From Mycobacterium marseillense (GTDB lineage Bacteria > Actinomycetota > Actinomycetes > Mycobacteriales > Mycobacteriaceae): DNA of 64,000 nt. Below the pieces are notes generated by a model. That model saw only the letters and a list, made by a program, of their open reading frames with translations, was not told the DNA's origin and made no database searches. The stretch is from assembly GCF_010731675.1 (NCBI RefSeq), contig NZ_AP022584.1:2170001-2234000 (forward strand), written 5' to 3'. The translations under genes and the position numbers were made by a program. Shown in pieces: positions 1 through 8,667 of this stretch. Position 1 is the first letter of the stretch. The number at the start of each line of letters is the position of its first letter.

Positions 1-644
1 CGGCGATCGCCGGCAACCGCACGCGCCGCAAGGCGCTGGTGTCGGCGAACTGGCTGAGCCAGCACAGCGCGGCGATCGCGGACGTCGACACCGAATACGA
101 CGCCATGTGGGCACAGAACTCCGGCGCCATGTACGCCTACGCCGACGCCGCCGCCGGCGCGGTGACGTTGACCCCGTTCACCCCTCCCCCCGCGGATCCC
201 GGTGCACAGGGAGATACTTGGTCGTTGAAGGCGGCGCCCGACGTCATATCGGCCGCACGCCAGGTGATGTCGGCCATCCCCGGCGCCATCAAGCATTTGT
301 CGTCGGCATCGCAGACCACGTTCGAGGCGTCCCTCTCCTCGGTGACACCGTCGCTGTCGAAACTGAATTCGCTGACGGCGCCGTCGGATTTCGCGATCGG
401 CCACCTGAATTCGATGAACAAGGCGGCGGCGCTGCGCACATTGTTCCCGAGGCCGGCCGCCGTCACCGGCGTGCACGCGCGGCTGGGCCGCGCGATGCCG
501 CTCGGCGCGCTGTCGGTGCCGCGCACCTGGACGGCGGCCGCGGCCGGCGCGCAGGGGACGGGCGGGGACCGGCGGGCGACCGCGCCGGTGTGGCCACGGC
601 CGGTGCCTACGGCGGTGAGAGCGGAGTCACGTAGGCCGAGCTGA
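1..644 (+). CDS. PPE family protein, SVP subfamily (3' part only)
   Basis: The gene runs in from the left edge; coding frame is already open at base 3. The visible part begins inside the conserved PPE domain: a segment NRTRRKALVSANWLSQ is followed by a MWAQ...MYAYA stretch and TLTPFTPPP, which is how PPE domains end. After a low-complexity linker comes GALSVPRTW, the GxxSVPxxW signature of the PPE-SVP subfamily. PPE proteins are exported by ESX secretion systems, usually as a heterodimer with a PE partner; the partner and the N-terminal half lie outside the window. The last 20 or so residues are Arg-rich and poorly PPE-like, and the alternative frame stopping at 634 ends in AGAYGGESGVT, so a small frameshift near 555-580 is possible. 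The 3' end overlaps the convergent SDR gene. Confidence 0.85.
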   Translation, partial: AIAGNRTRRKALVSANWLSQHSAAIADVDTEYDAMWAQNSGAMYAYADAAAGAVTLTPFTPPPADPGAQGDTWSLKAAPDVISAARQVMSAIPGAIKHLSSASQTTFEASLSSVTPSLSKLNSLTAPSDFAIGHLNSMNKAAALRTLFPRPAAVTGVHARLGRAMPLGALSVPRTWTAAAAGAQGTGGDRRATAPVWPRPVPTAVRAESRRPS

Positions 645-1395
645 TGCCGCCGTCGACCAAAAACGTCGACGCCGTGATGAACGACGCGTCATCGCTCGCC
701 AAAAACGCGACCGCAGCAGCGATTTCGCCGGGCTCGGCGAAGCGGCCCACCGGCACGTGCACCAGCCGGCGCGCCGCACGTTCGGGGTCCTTGGCGAAAA
801 GCTCTTGCAGCAGTGGCGTGTTGACCGGCCCCGGGCACAGCGCGTTCACCCGGATGCCCTCCCGGGCGAACTGCACACCCAGCTCGCGCGACATGGCCAG
901 CACCCCGCCCTTGGAGGCGGTGTAGGAGATCTGCGACGTCGCCGACCCCAGGACGGCGACGAACGAGGCCGTGTTGATGATCGAACCGCGCCGCGCGGGA
1001 ACCATGTGCCGCAACGCCGCCCGGCAGCACAGGTAGACCGACTTCAGGTTGACGTCCTGGACGCGTTGCCACGCGGGCACCTCGGTGTTCTCGATGAGAT
1101 CGTCGTCAGGAGGCGAGATGCCGGCGTTGTTGAACGCGATGTCGACGCGGCCATAGGCCTGCACCGCTGTGTCGAACAGCGCGTTGACCGCGTCCTCGTC
1201 GGCGACGTCGGTGGGCACGAACAGACCGGACAGCTCGTCGGCCGCGGCGGCGCCCGCGTCGCCGTCGACATCGGCGACCACGATGGTGGCTCCCTCGGCG
1301 CGCATGCGCCGCGCCGACGCCAACCCGATGCCGCTGCCGGCGCCCGTGACGACGGCGACCCGGCCCGCCAACCGTTGGGTGAGATCGACCGCCAC
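607..1395 (-). CDS. SDR family NAD(P)-dependent oxidoreductase (Rv2857c-like)
   Basis: This 262-residue classical short-chain dehydrogenase has the cofactor motif TGAGSGIG at 17-24, NNAG at 89-92, a catalytic serine at about 144 and YTASK with Tyr158 and Lys162. It ends with the FLVDGG strand typical of the family. The start is a GTG three bases after the aldC stop, so it is the last gene of the glnA4 operon. Gene order matches Rv2857c of M. tuberculosis. Its place behind a PuuA/PuuD/PuuC-like trio suggests that it oxidises or reduces an intermediate of that pathway, but the substrate cannot be read from the sequence. Confidence 0.93.
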   Translation of the reverse strand: MAVDLTQRLAGRVAVVTGAGSGIGLASARRMRAEGATIVVADVDGDAGAAAADELSGLFVPTDVADEDAVNALFDTAVQAYGRVDIAFNNAGISPPDDDLIENTEVPAWQRVQDVNLKSVYLCCRAALRHMVPARRGSIINTASFVAVLGSATSQISYTASKGGVLAMSRELGVQFAREGIRVNALCPGPVNTPLLQELFAKDPERAARRLVHVPVGRFAEPGEIAAAVAFLASDDASFITASTFLVDGGISSAYVTPLSPP

Positions 1396-1398
1396 CGC

Positions 1399-2763
1399 CT
1401 AATCCTCTCCGATCGCGATAAACACATTCTTGGTCTCGGTGAATCCCAACGGCGCGTCCGGGCCCAGCTCGCGGCCCAGGCCCGACTGCTTGAAACCCCC
1501 GAACGGGGTGTTGTACCGAACCGACGAGTGCGAATTCACCGACAGATTCCCGGCTTCGACCGCGCGGGACACCCGCAGGGCGCGGGACAGATCGTTCGTC
1601 CAGATCGATCCGGACAGGCCGTAGGCGGTGTCGTTGGCCAGCGTCACCGCGTCCTGCTCGTCGTCGAAGGCCAGCACCGTGACCACCGGCCCGAAGATCT
1701 CCTCGGTGACGCAGCGGTCGGTGCGCTGTGGCGTGAGAACCGTTGGCGGGAACCAGAATCCGCGGCCACTCGGCGCGGTACCCCGAAACGCGACCGGTGC
1801 GTCGTCGGGCACGTAGGAGGCCACCTTGGCGCGGTGCGCGGCCGACACCAGCGGGCCCATCTCGGTGCCCCGGGACGCGGGATCCCCGACGACCACACCT
1901 TTGACGGCGGGTTCGAGCAGCTCCAGGAAGCGATCGTAAACGCTGCGCTGCACCAGGATTCGGCTGCGGGCGCAACAGTCCTGGCCGGCGTTGTCGAACA
2001 CCCCGGCCGGCGCGGTCGCTGCGGCCCGCTCGAGGTCGCAGTCGGCGAACACGATGTTGGCGCTCTTGCCGCCGAGCTCCAGGGTCACTCGCTTGACGTG
2101 GGCGGCAGCCCCGGCCAGCACCTTTTTGCCGACGTCGGTGGAGCCGGTGAACACGATCTTGGCGATGTCGGGGTGCGTGACGAACCGCTCCCCGACCACC
2201 GGGCCCGGCCCGGGCAGCACCTGGAGCAGGTCTGGGTCCAGCCCTGCCTCCGCCGCCAGCTCGCCGAGCCGGATCGTGGTCAGCGGTGTCGCCTCGGCGG
2301 GTTTGATCAGCACGGCGTTGCCCGCGGCCAGCGCCGGCGCGAACCCCCAGGAGGCGATGGGCATCGGGAAGTTCCACGGGGTGATCACGCCGACCACGCC
2401 CACCGGTTCGTTGAACGTGACATCCAGGCCGCCGGCCACCGGGATTTGCTTGCCGGACAATCGTTCCGGGCTGGCGGCGTAGTAGGTCAGGACATCGCGG
2501 ACGTGACCGGCCTCCCACTCTGCCGACGCGACGGGATGTCCCGAGTTGGCGACCTCGAGGGCCGCCAGCTCGTCGAGATGGGCGTCGACGACGGCGGCGA
2601 AAGCCCGTAGGCCGGAAGCCCGTTCGGCCGGGACCAGCCGCGCCCACCGCCGCTGCGCCGCCCGTGCCCGGCCTACCGCGTCGTCGACGGTCGTCGCGTC
2701 GACGTGCTCGACCGTGCGCAGCACCTCCTCGGTCGCCGGGTTGATCAGTTGCGTGGCGCTCAC
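1399..2763 (-). CDS. aldC: NAD(P)+-dependent aldehyde dehydrogenase
   Basis: This 454-residue aldehyde dehydrogenase oxidises an aldehyde to its acid. It has the PWNFP cofactor-loop motif at 129-133, FTGSTDVG at 205-212, the general-base glutamate in LELGGKS (Glu229) and the catalytic cysteine Cys263 in GQDCCARSR. The length matches AldC (Rv2858c, about 455 residues). A longer open frame continues upstream, but the GTG at 2763 fits the family N-terminus (SATQLINPATEEV) and lies one base after the stop of the amidotransferase gene. Behind a glutamine-synthetase-like enzyme and a PuuD-like hydrolase it corresponds to PuuC, which oxidises gamma-glutamyl-aminoaldehydes; that role is inferred from context. 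Confidence 0.93.
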   Translation of the reverse strand: MSATQLINPATEEVLRTVEHVDATTVDDAVGRARAAQRRWARLVPAERASGLRAFAAVVDAHLDELAALEVANSGHPVASAEWEAGHVRDVLTYYAASPERLSGKQIPVAGGLDVTFNEPVGVVGVITPWNFPMPIASWGFAPALAAGNAVLIKPAEATPLTTIRLGELAAEAGLDPDLLQVLPGPGPVVGERFVTHPDIAKIVFTGSTDVGKKVLAGAAAHVKRVTLELGGKSANIVFADCDLERAAATAPAGVFDNAGQDCCARSRILVQRSVYDRFLELLEPAVKGVVVGDPASRGTEMGPLVSAAHRAKVASYVPDDAPVAFRGTAPSGRGFWFPPTVLTPQRTDRCVTEEIFGPVVTVLAFDDEQDAVTLANDTAYGLSGSIWTNDLSRALRVSRAVEAGNLSVNSHSSVRYNTPFGGFKQSGLGRELGPDAPLGFTETKNVFIAIGED

Positions 2764-2764
2764 G

Positions 2765-3508
2765 TCAGCGTCCCGCGTAGGCCCGGGCCGCGTCCACGAT
2801 CGCGGCGAACAACCGCAAATCCTCCAGGGACTGTTCCGGATGCCATTGCACCGCAAGAACAAACCGGTCCCCGGGGAGCTCCAGCGCTTCGACGACACCG
2901 TCGGGATCGGTCGCGCTGACCACCAGTCCGTCCCCGACCCGGTCGATGGCCTGGTGGTGATAGCACGGCGCGTCGACGGTCTCGCCCACCAGCGCGGCCA
3001 GCCGCGTGCCCGCCGCGGTGCGTACCGGCAAGCGGGTGAACACCCCGTTGCCGGCGCGGTGCCCGCAGTGCCCGAGTACGTCGGGCAGGTGCTGGTGCAG
3101 CGTGCCGCCGAGCGCGACGTTGAGCACCTGTGCGCCGCGGCAGATCCCGAGCACCGGCAGCCCGCGGTCCAGCGCGCCGCGCAACAGCGCGAACTCCCAG
3201 GCGTCGCGGTCGGTGCGGGGTTCGTCGGTCGTGGGATGCGGTTGCTGGCCGTAGCTGGCGGGGTCGAGGTCATAACCGCCGGTGATCACCAGCGCGTGCA
3301 GGCCGTCGAGCACCGAGCTGACGACCTCGGCCTCGGCCGGTTGCGGGGGCAACAGCACGGCGATCCCGCCGGCCTGGATGACGCCCTCGAAGTAGTCGGT
3401 CGGCAGGTACCCGGCGGGGATGTCCCAGATCCCGGTCTGCACCCGCTCCAGGTATGTCGTCAGGCCCACCACCGGACGCCTTGGTGACCTACAGCCGTTC
3501 AAAACCAC
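2765..3508 (-). CDS. class I glutamine amidotransferase-like hydrolase (PuuD-like gamma-glutamyl hydrolase)
   Basis: This 247-residue protein belongs to the PuuD / peptidase C26 family, which hydrolyses gamma-glutamyl amide bonds. The nucleophile elbow is GICRG with Cys123, and the triad His and Glu are in AVQWHPEQS near the C-terminus; ITGGYDLDP at 75-83 is the usual oxyanion-side motif. There is no synthase domain, so it acts as a free-standing hydrolase. It matches Rv2859c. The GTG start at 3508 overlaps the last 20 bases of glnA4, indicating translational coupling. In the Puu pathway the enzyme releases gamma-aminobutyrate from gamma-glutamyl-GABA; the pathway placement here is inference. 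Confidence 0.9.
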   Translation of the reverse strand: MVLNGCRSPRRPVVGLTTYLERVQTGIWDIPAGYLPTDYFEGVIQAGGIAVLLPPQPAEAEVVSSVLDGLHALVITGGYDLDPASYGQQPHPTTDEPRTDRDAWEFALLRGALDRGLPVLGICRGAQVLNVALGGTLHQHLPDVLGHCGHRAGNGVFTRLPVRTAAGTRLAALVGETVDAPCYHHQAIDRVGDGLVVSATDPDGVVEALELPGDRFVLAVQWHPEQSLEDLRLFAAIVDAARAYAGR

Positions 3509-4883
3509 GCGTCCTTTCCCAGTCGGTGACCGCCGTGTTGAAGGCCGCCAGTTCCACGCGGGCGTTGTTCAGGTAGTGGGCGACCACGTCGTCGCCGAAC
3601 ACCTCGCGCGCGAGCGTCGAGTGCTCGAAGACCGAGGCCGCCTCGGCCAGGGTGGCGGGCAACCGCTCGACGCCGGAGGCTTGATAAGCATTACCCGCGT
3701 AGGGCTCCTCTAACTCGAGGCCCCGTTCGATACCGTACAGCCCGCCGGCGACGATCGCCGCCACCGCCAGATAAGGGTTGACGTCGCCGCCGGGCACCCG
3801 GCACTCGACCCGGGTGCTGGAGCTGTGGCCGACCACCCGCAGCGCGCAGGTGCGGTTGTCCAGTCCCCAGGCCAGCGCGGTGGGCGCGAAGCTGCCGTCA
3901 GTGAATCGCTTGTAGGAGTTGATGTTCGGCGCATAGAACACGGTGAAGTCGCGCAGGGTGGCCAGCAGTCCGGCCACAAAGCTGCAAAACGTCGACGACA
4001 TGCCGTGCGGGCGAGCGGGGTCGGAGAACACCGCGCCACCCTGGGGGTCGCGCAGCGAGAGATGTATGTGGCAGCTGTTGCCTTCTCGCTCATCGTATTT
4101 CGCCATGAACGTGAGGCTCCTGCCGTGCTGATCGGCGATCTCCTTCGCCCCGTTCTTGTAGATGACGTGGTTGTCGCAGGTGACCAGCGCCTCGTCGTAG
4201 CGGAAACCGATTTCCTGCTGCCCCCTGTTGCATTCGCCTTTGACGGCCTCGAATTGCAGTCCCGCGCCGGCCATCCCGTTGCGGATGTCGCGCAGCAGCG
4301 GCTCCATACGCGACGACGCCGCGATCGCATAGTCGATGTTGTAGTCGCTGGCCGGGGTCAGTCCGCGGTACGCGCTCGCCCACGCCTGGCGATAGGTCTC
4401 GTCGAACACCATGAATTCCAGCTCGGTCGCGGCGTCGGCGATCAGCCCGCGCCGGGCCAGCCGGTCGAGCTGGCGGCGCAGGATGGCGCGCGGCGACACG
4501 GCGACCGGGGCGCCGTCGGCCCAGCCCACGTCGGCGATCACCAACGCGGTCCCGGGCAGCCAGGGAATGCGCCGCAGGGTGGACAGATCGGGCGTCAGCA
4601 CCGTGTCGCCGTATCCGGTGTCCCAGCTCGACATCGCGTAGCCACCGACGGTGTTCATGTCGACGTCGACCGCCAGCAGATAGTCGCAGCACTCGACGCC
4701 CTGGGCGGCCACCTCGTCGACGAACAGGTGCGCGGCCACCCGCTTGCCGACCAGGCGTCCCTGCATGTCGGCGAACGCCACGATGACCGTGTCAACCGCG
4801 CCGCCGGCCACCAGCTGCCGCAGGGCGGTCAGCGAGAGCATCGCATCGTTCGGGTCGGTCACGGCGCCGTCTTTAGAGGCCAT
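3489..4883 (-). CDS. glnA4: glutamine synthetase-family protein, probable gamma-glutamylamide synthetase
   Basis: This 464-residue protein matches GlnA4 (Rv2860c) over its length. It carries the beta-grasp N-terminal domain and a glutamine synthetase catalytic domain: ATELEFMVFD, GECNRGQQEIGFRYDE, NSCHIHLSL and RVECRVPGGDVNPYLAVA supply metal and glutamate ligands. The adenylylation-site loop of GlnA1 is not seen. GlnA2-GlnA4 paralogs of actinobacteria are not the main ammonia-assimilating enzyme; related proteins attach glutamate to polyamines or ethanolamine. As first gene of an operon with PuuD- and PuuC-like enzymes, such a role is plausible here. The ATG at 4883 gives the family length. 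Confidence 0.93.
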   Translation of the reverse strand: MASKDGAVTDPNDAMLSLTALRQLVAGGAVDTVIVAFADMQGRLVGKRVAAHLFVDEVAAQGVECCDYLLAVDVDMNTVGGYAMSSWDTGYGDTVLTPDLSTLRRIPWLPGTALVIADVGWADGAPVAVSPRAILRRQLDRLARRGLIADAATELEFMVFDETYRQAWASAYRGLTPASDYNIDYAIAASSRMEPLLRDIRNGMAGAGLQFEAVKGECNRGQQEIGFRYDEALVTCDNHVIYKNGAKEIADQHGRSLTFMAKYDEREGNSCHIHLSLRDPQGGAVFSDPARPHGMSSTFCSFVAGLLATLRDFTVFYAPNINSYKRFTDGSFAPTALAWGLDNRTCALRVVGHSSSTRVECRVPGGDVNPYLAVAAIVAGGLYGIERGLELEEPYAGNAYQASGVERLPATLAEAASVFEHSTLAREVFGDDVVAHYLNNARVELAAFNTAVTDWERTRGFERL

Positions 4884-4903
4884 GACCGTTAGTCAACCAG
4901 GCG

Positions 4904-5464
4904 CTACCAGGTGCTGGTGCGCAAAATGATCTCGGCGGCCAGTTGTGCCGTCGACTCCTGCACGGTGCGCCGGCCCAGGTGCACGACCCGGTAGTCGGCG
5001 TAGACGTACTGCTGGCTGGCCTGGGCCACCGACCGGGCGGCCGGCGAGCTGACCAACACCGTGGTGCCGATCTCCACCGGCGGGCAGTGCCCGTCGCGGA
5101 TGGCGCCGTCGCGATCGCCGGCGCGCGGATGCCCGCGATCGATCACCACCAGGCCGACGAACCGGCCCAGCCGAGTCGCCGTCAATTCCCACGCGAGGTC
5201 GCCGCCGGCGCGGTCGCCCATGACGACGGCCCAGCCGATTCCCAGCGCGTCGAGAATGCCGATCACCGACTTGGGGGTCAGCCGCGGGTCGAAGCCGATC
5301 ACGACCGTCCGCAACGACGCGGTGTGCAGGCGCTCGCAGACCGCGTCATACGCGGCGGGCGCGCGCTCCTCGTCGCCCAATATGACGACGACGACGCCCA
5401 TCTCCGGGCCGGCCACAACGACCGGGACCGGGAACCCCTCCAGGGTGGTCATCATCGAGGACAC
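4904..5464 (-). CDS. alpha/beta-hydrolase-like protein lacking the nucleophile
   Basis: This 186-residue protein has the strand-turn-helix pattern of an alpha/beta hydrolase. The nucleophile elbow, normally GxSxG, reads GDRAGG at 83-88, so arginine sits where the serine should be. No other catalytic residue can be assigned with confidence. It starts with several hydrophobic strands (PVPVVVAG, GVVVVILG) and has no signal peptide or membrane segment. It is probably a non-catalytic binding or regulatory member of the fold. It lies 20 bp upstream of glnA4 on the same strand and may share its promoter. M. tuberculosis has no gene at this position between glnA4 and mapB, as I recall the map. The function is unknown. 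Confidence 0.8.
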   Translation of the reverse strand: MSSMMTTLEGFPVPVVVAGPEMGVVVVILGDEERAPAAYDAVCERLHTASLRTVVIGFDPRLTPKSVIGILDALGIGWAVVMGDRAGGDLAWELTATRLGRFVGLVVIDRGHPRAGDRDGAIRDGHCPPVEIGTTVLVSSPAARSVAQASQQYVYADYRVVHLGRRTVQESTAQLAAEIILRTSTW

Positions 5465-5608
5465 CCAAGCACGCTACAGCCAAACGGTATGTGTGCGCGA
5501 CGATTCTGGCCCATGTGATACAGGGACACAGTTTCCATCGGCATCCTATGACGGCGTGTCGGCCGCGCCGTCAACGGCGACGTTCACATCGGGACGGCGA
5601 CGAATGTC

Positions 5609-7129
5609 CTACGGCCGCAACCGACTTGCGAGATGCGGTCGCTCCGGCGGTGGCCCCTGCAGCAGCCCGACGACGGCGTCGACGTCGAGGTGGGCGGCCA
5701 GCAGATCGGCGGCGAGGTCGAGTTGGGCGTCACGCCGCGCGGCGACGTTGGTGTCGCCGTCGACCACGAAGCCGCGCCGGCCGGCCGCGTCGGCGACCCG
5801 GGTGAGCCAGGCACGGCGGAAGTCGTCGTTGTCGAGCAAGCCGTGCCAGTGCGTCCCAAAGACCGCGCCCCGCACCACACCTTGGGGTTGCGGATCGGCG
5901 TCGGCGTCGAACCAGCTTTGCTCAACGCAGCGGGCGATCCGCCCGTGATGGATCTCGTACCCGCCCAACGCGCCGTCGATCCCACGCTGCCAGCGGCGCA
6001 AGGTCTTGGCCGGATCGAAGGCGATGTCGGCGTCCAGCAACCCCAACCCCGATACGTCGCCAGCCCCGGACTCCACCGCGTCATCGATACGATGGCACAG
6101 CATCTGAAATCCGCCGCAGATCCCCAGTACCGGTTTGCCCCCGCGGGCGTGCGCGGTGATCGCCTCGGCCAGCCCGCACTCGCGCAACCAGGACAGGTCG
6201 GCGACGGTGGCCTTGCTGCCGGGGATGACGATCAGGTCGGCGTCGGCCACGCCGGCGGGGTCGGCGACCCAGCGCACCAGCACGCCCGGTTCGCACGCCA
6301 GCGCCTCGACGTCGGTGGAATTGGAAATCCGGGGCAGCCGCACCGCGGCGACCCGCAACCACTCGTCGCCGCGCGGAGGCGCGGGCGTGCCGATGACGCG
6401 GTGGGCGACCACGGATAGCGAATCCTCGGCGTCGAGCCAGAGCTCCTCGGCATACGGCAGCACCCCGTAGGTGGGCCGGCCCGTCATGGCCTGCAGCTGG
6501 CGCAATCCCGGCTCGAGCAGCGCGGGATCGCCCCGGAACTTATTGACGATGAAACCGGAGATCAACGCCTGGTCGTCCGGCTCGAGCACCGCCACCGTGC
6601 CGAACAGGTGCGCGAGCAGCCCGCCGCGGTCGATATCGCCGACCAGGACCACCGGCAGGTTGGCGGCCCTGGCCAATCCCATGTTGGCCAAATCCGTGGC
6701 GCGCAGGTTGATTTCGGCGGGAGAACCCGCTCCCTCGCAGATGACCGCGTCGAATTCGTCTCGCAGGCAGGCCAATTCGTCCAGCACGACAGCGGCCAAC
6801 CGATCTCGGTGTTGGACATAGCTTTTCGCGCTGACCGAGTCGGCGACGCGGCCCTTTATCACGAGCTGCGAGGTGCGGTCGCTGCCCGGTTTGAGCAGGA
6901 CCGGGTTGAACCGCACGCTGGGTTCCAGACCGGCGGCGCGGGCCTGAATCGCTTGGGCGCGGCCGATTTCGCCGCCCTCGACGGTGACCACGGAGTTGTT
7001 GGACATGTTCTGCGCCTTGAACGGGGCGACCCGGGTGCCGCGGCGGGCCAGCAACCGGCACAGGGCGGCCACCACCACCGATTTGCCGGCGTCGGAGCTG
7101 GTGCCGGCGACCAGCAGCGCCCCGCTCAC
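5609..7129 (-). CDS. cobQ: cobyric acid synthase
   Basis: CobQ amidates four carboxyl side chains of adenosyl-cobyrinic diamide with glutamine and ATP during cobalamin synthesis. The 506-residue protein has an N-terminal P-loop GTSSDAGKS (9-17), the [10 protein letters not shown] motif that follows it, a [12 protein letters not shown] segment, and a C-terminal glutamine amidotransferase domain with GICGG (Cys338) and GGYEIHHGR (His395). The GTG at 7129 starts directly on the SGALLVAGT strand as in other CobQ proteins; an upstream extension of the frame overlaps mapB and is not family-like. In M. tuberculosis cobQ1 lies elsewhere (Rv0255c), so its place next to mapB is a rearrangement. No cobalamin riboswitch was recognised. 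Confidence 0.95.
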   Translation of the reverse strand: MSGALLVAGTSSDAGKSVVVAALCRLLARRGTRVAPFKAQNMSNNSVVTVEGGEIGRAQAIQARAAGLEPSVRFNPVLLKPGSDRTSQLVIKGRVADSVSAKSYVQHRDRLAAVVLDELACLRDEFDAVICEGAGSPAEINLRATDLANMGLARAANLPVVLVGDIDRGGLLAHLFGTVAVLEPDDQALISGFIVNKFRGDPALLEPGLRQLQAMTGRPTYGVLPYAEELWLDAEDSLSVVAHRVIGTPAPPRGDEWLRVAAVRLPRISNSTDVEALACEPGVLVRWVADPAGVADADLIVIPGSKATVADLSWLRECGLAEAITAHARGGKPVLGICGGFQMLCHRIDDAVESGAGDVSGLGLLDADIAFDPAKTLRRWQRGIDGALGGYEIHHGRIARCVEQSWFDADADPQPQGVVRGAVFGTHWHGLLDNDDFRRAWLTRVADAAGRRGFVVDGDTNVAARRDAQLDLAADLLAAHLDVDAVVGLLQGPPPERPHLASRLRP

Positions 7130-7154
7130 CTGTGCGCGGCAAGCAGTGCGGACG

Positions 7155-8012
7155 TCACGGCAGCGTGAGGATTTCGACGCCGGTGTCGGTGACCAGCAGG
7201 GTGTGCTCGAACTGCGCGGTCCACTTGCGGTCCTTGGTGACCACCGTCCAGCCGTCGTCCCAGATCTCGTAATCCAGGCCGCCAAGGTTGATCATCGGTT
7301 CGATGGTGAACGTCATGCCCGGTTGCATGATGGTCGACACGGACGGCTGGTCGTAGTGCAGGACCACCAGGCCGTTGTGGAACGTGGTGCCGATGCCGTG
7401 CCCGGTGAAGTCCCGAACGACGTTGTAGCCGAACCGGTTTGCGTACGACTCGATGACACGGCCGACAACCGACAGGGCACGCCCGGGCTTGACGGCGTTG
7501 ATGGCGCGCATCGTCGCCTCCCGGGTCCGCTCCACGAGCAGCCGGTGTTCTTCGGAGACGTCACCGGCCAGGAACGTGGCGTTGGTGTCGCCGTGCACGC
7601 CGTCGATGTAGGCGGTGACGTCGATGTTGACGATGTCGCCGTCGGCGATCACCGTCGAGTCGGGGATGCCGTGGCAGATGACTTCGTTGAGCGACGTGCA
7701 GCACGACTTCGGAAAGCCCTTGTAGCCCAGCGTCGACGGGTAGGCACCGTGATCGACCATGTATTCGTGCGCGATCCGGTCGAGTTCGTCGGTGGTCACC
7801 CCGGGCGCGACGGCCTTGCCCGCCTCCACCAGCGCGCGCGCCGCGATCTGGCTGGCGACCCGCATCTTCTCGATCACCTCGGGGGTCTGCACCCACGGCT
7901 CGCTGCCCTCCTGGGCCGTGGCCTTGCCGACGTATTCCGGGCGCGGGACGCTGCCGGGCACCGGCAGAGTCGGGGACAACTCTCCGGGGGAAAGCGCGGT
8001 GCGAGCGGGCAT
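7155..8012 (-). CDS. mapB: type I methionine aminopeptidase
   Basis: This enzyme removes the N-terminal methionine from nascent proteins in the cytosol. The 285 residues match MapB (Rv2861c), including the 40-residue proline-rich N-terminal extension with an SH3-ligand-like PxxP stretch ([11 protein letters not shown]) that would contact the ribosome. The five metal ligands are all present at Asp131, Asp142, His205, Glu238 and Glu269. It starts at an ATG without a Shine-Dalgarno sequence but with a TAAGCT box six bases upstream, which fits leaderless transcription. cobQ begins 25 bp downstream and may be co-transcribed. Confidence 0.97.
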   Translation of the reverse strand: MPARTALSPGELSPTLPVPGSVPRPEYVGKATAQEGSEPWVQTPEVIEKMRVASQIAARALVEAGKAVAPGVTTDELDRIAHEYMVDHGAYPSTLGYKGFPKSCCTSLNEVICHGIPDSTVIADGDIVNIDVTAYIDGVHGDTNATFLAGDVSEEHRLLVERTREATMRAINAVKPGRALSVVGRVIESYANRFGYNVVRDFTGHGIGTTFHNGLVVLHYDQPSVSTIMQPGMTFTIEPMINLGGLDYEIWDDGWTVVTKDRKWTAQFEHTLLVTDTGVEILTLP

Positions 8013-8018
8013 GCGACC

Positions 8019-8024
8019 AGCTTA
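8019..8024 (-). promoter_or_regulatory. -10 box of a probable leaderless mapB promoter
   Basis: TAAGCT on the minus strand fits the TANNNT consensus and is separated by six bases (GGTCGC) from the mapB ATG, so transcription would begin at the A of the start codon. No Shine-Dalgarno sequence is present. The inference rests on position and consensus only. Confidence 0.6.
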
Positions 8025-8043
8025 ACCGGGGTCGCCCGGGCGA

Positions 8044-8628
8044 TCAGAGTCGCTGGCGGCGCAGCAGCGAGCGGCGCGGTCCCCGGACGATCACCGAGCC
8101 GCACACCACCCGCCCGGTCAGCACGACGTGCGGCCTGCCCTCACCAGGCGGGTCTTTGCGGCGGTCGCTGGCGCTGCCCACGTAGACCTCGACGTCGTCG
8201 ATCGACGCGCTGGCGCCGTCGGGCAATCGAATCTCCACCGAACCAAACCGCATGTCCAGCTCGACGACCACCACCGGCCCGGCGAACCGGGCCTTGGTGA
8301 GGTCGAGCTCCACCGAGCCCAGCCGGCGCACCAGCGCCAGGCGGGTGGGCACCGTCCATTCGCCGTGCCGCTTCAGCGAACCCGCCCAGCCGCGCAGTTC
8401 CACTCGGTCGGCCGCGGAGGTGACGATGGCGCCCGGCCCCGGCAGATCGCCGACCAGGCCGTCCAGTTCCCCGCGCGTGCGCGCGTAGGACACCTGCGAC
8501 GAGCGCTGCTCGAACTCGTCGATGTCGATCAGCCCGAGCGCGACCGCGTTGTGCAGGCGGCGCATCGTGCCGTTGCGGTCGGCGTCGGAGACGCGCAGCG
8601 CCACCATGTCGCCGCCGGTATCGGTCAT
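8044..8628 (-). CDS. DUF1707 (SHOCT-like) domain protein with C-terminal LiaF-like region
   Basis: This 194-residue protein matches Rv2862c. Residues 10-60 form the DUF1707 domain, whose mark is LRVSDADRNGTMRRLHNAVALG...EFEQR. Residues 100-190 are a beta-rich repeat of the type seen in LiaF-like or cell-wall-active antibiotic response proteins (FGSVEIRLPDGA, GSVIVRGPRR). There is no membrane segment or signal peptide, so it is probably cytosolic. DUF1707 proteins are common in actinobacteria and have no settled biochemical function. The ATG at 8628 has a TAAATT -10 box six bases upstream, another leaderless arrangement. Confidence 0.88.
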   Translation of the reverse strand: MTDTGGDMVALRVSDADRNGTMRRLHNAVALGLIDIDEFEQRSSQVSYARTRGELDGLVGDLPGPGAIVTSAADRVELRGWAGSLKRHGEWTVPTRLALVRRLGSVELDLTKARFAGPVVVVELDMRFGSVEIRLPDGASASIDDVEVYVGSASDRRKDPPGEGRPHVVLTGRVVCGSVIVRGPRRSLLRRQRL

Positions 8629-8634
8629 GCTCGC

Positions 8635-8640
8635 AATTTA
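8635..8640 (-). promoter_or_regulatory. -10 box of a probable leaderless promoter for the DUF1707 gene
   Basis: TAAATT (minus strand) is followed by GCGAGC and then the ATG, giving the exact six-base gap expected when transcription starts at the first base of the codon. There is no Shine-Dalgarno sequence. Confidence 0.6.
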
Positions 8641-8667
8641 CCGTCGCCGCCGCGCTCGCGAGCGGCG

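Noticed and set aside
757..2610. A 617-residue open frame on the plus strand
   Set aside because: It is antisense to aldC and the SDR, which have clear catalytic motifs, and its translation is low-complexity Arg/Gly/His-rich as expected for a shadow of GC-rich genes.
7130..7154. Cobalamin riboswitch before cobQ
   Set aside because: The gap to mapB is only 25 bp, too short, and no B12-box-like sequence was seen.
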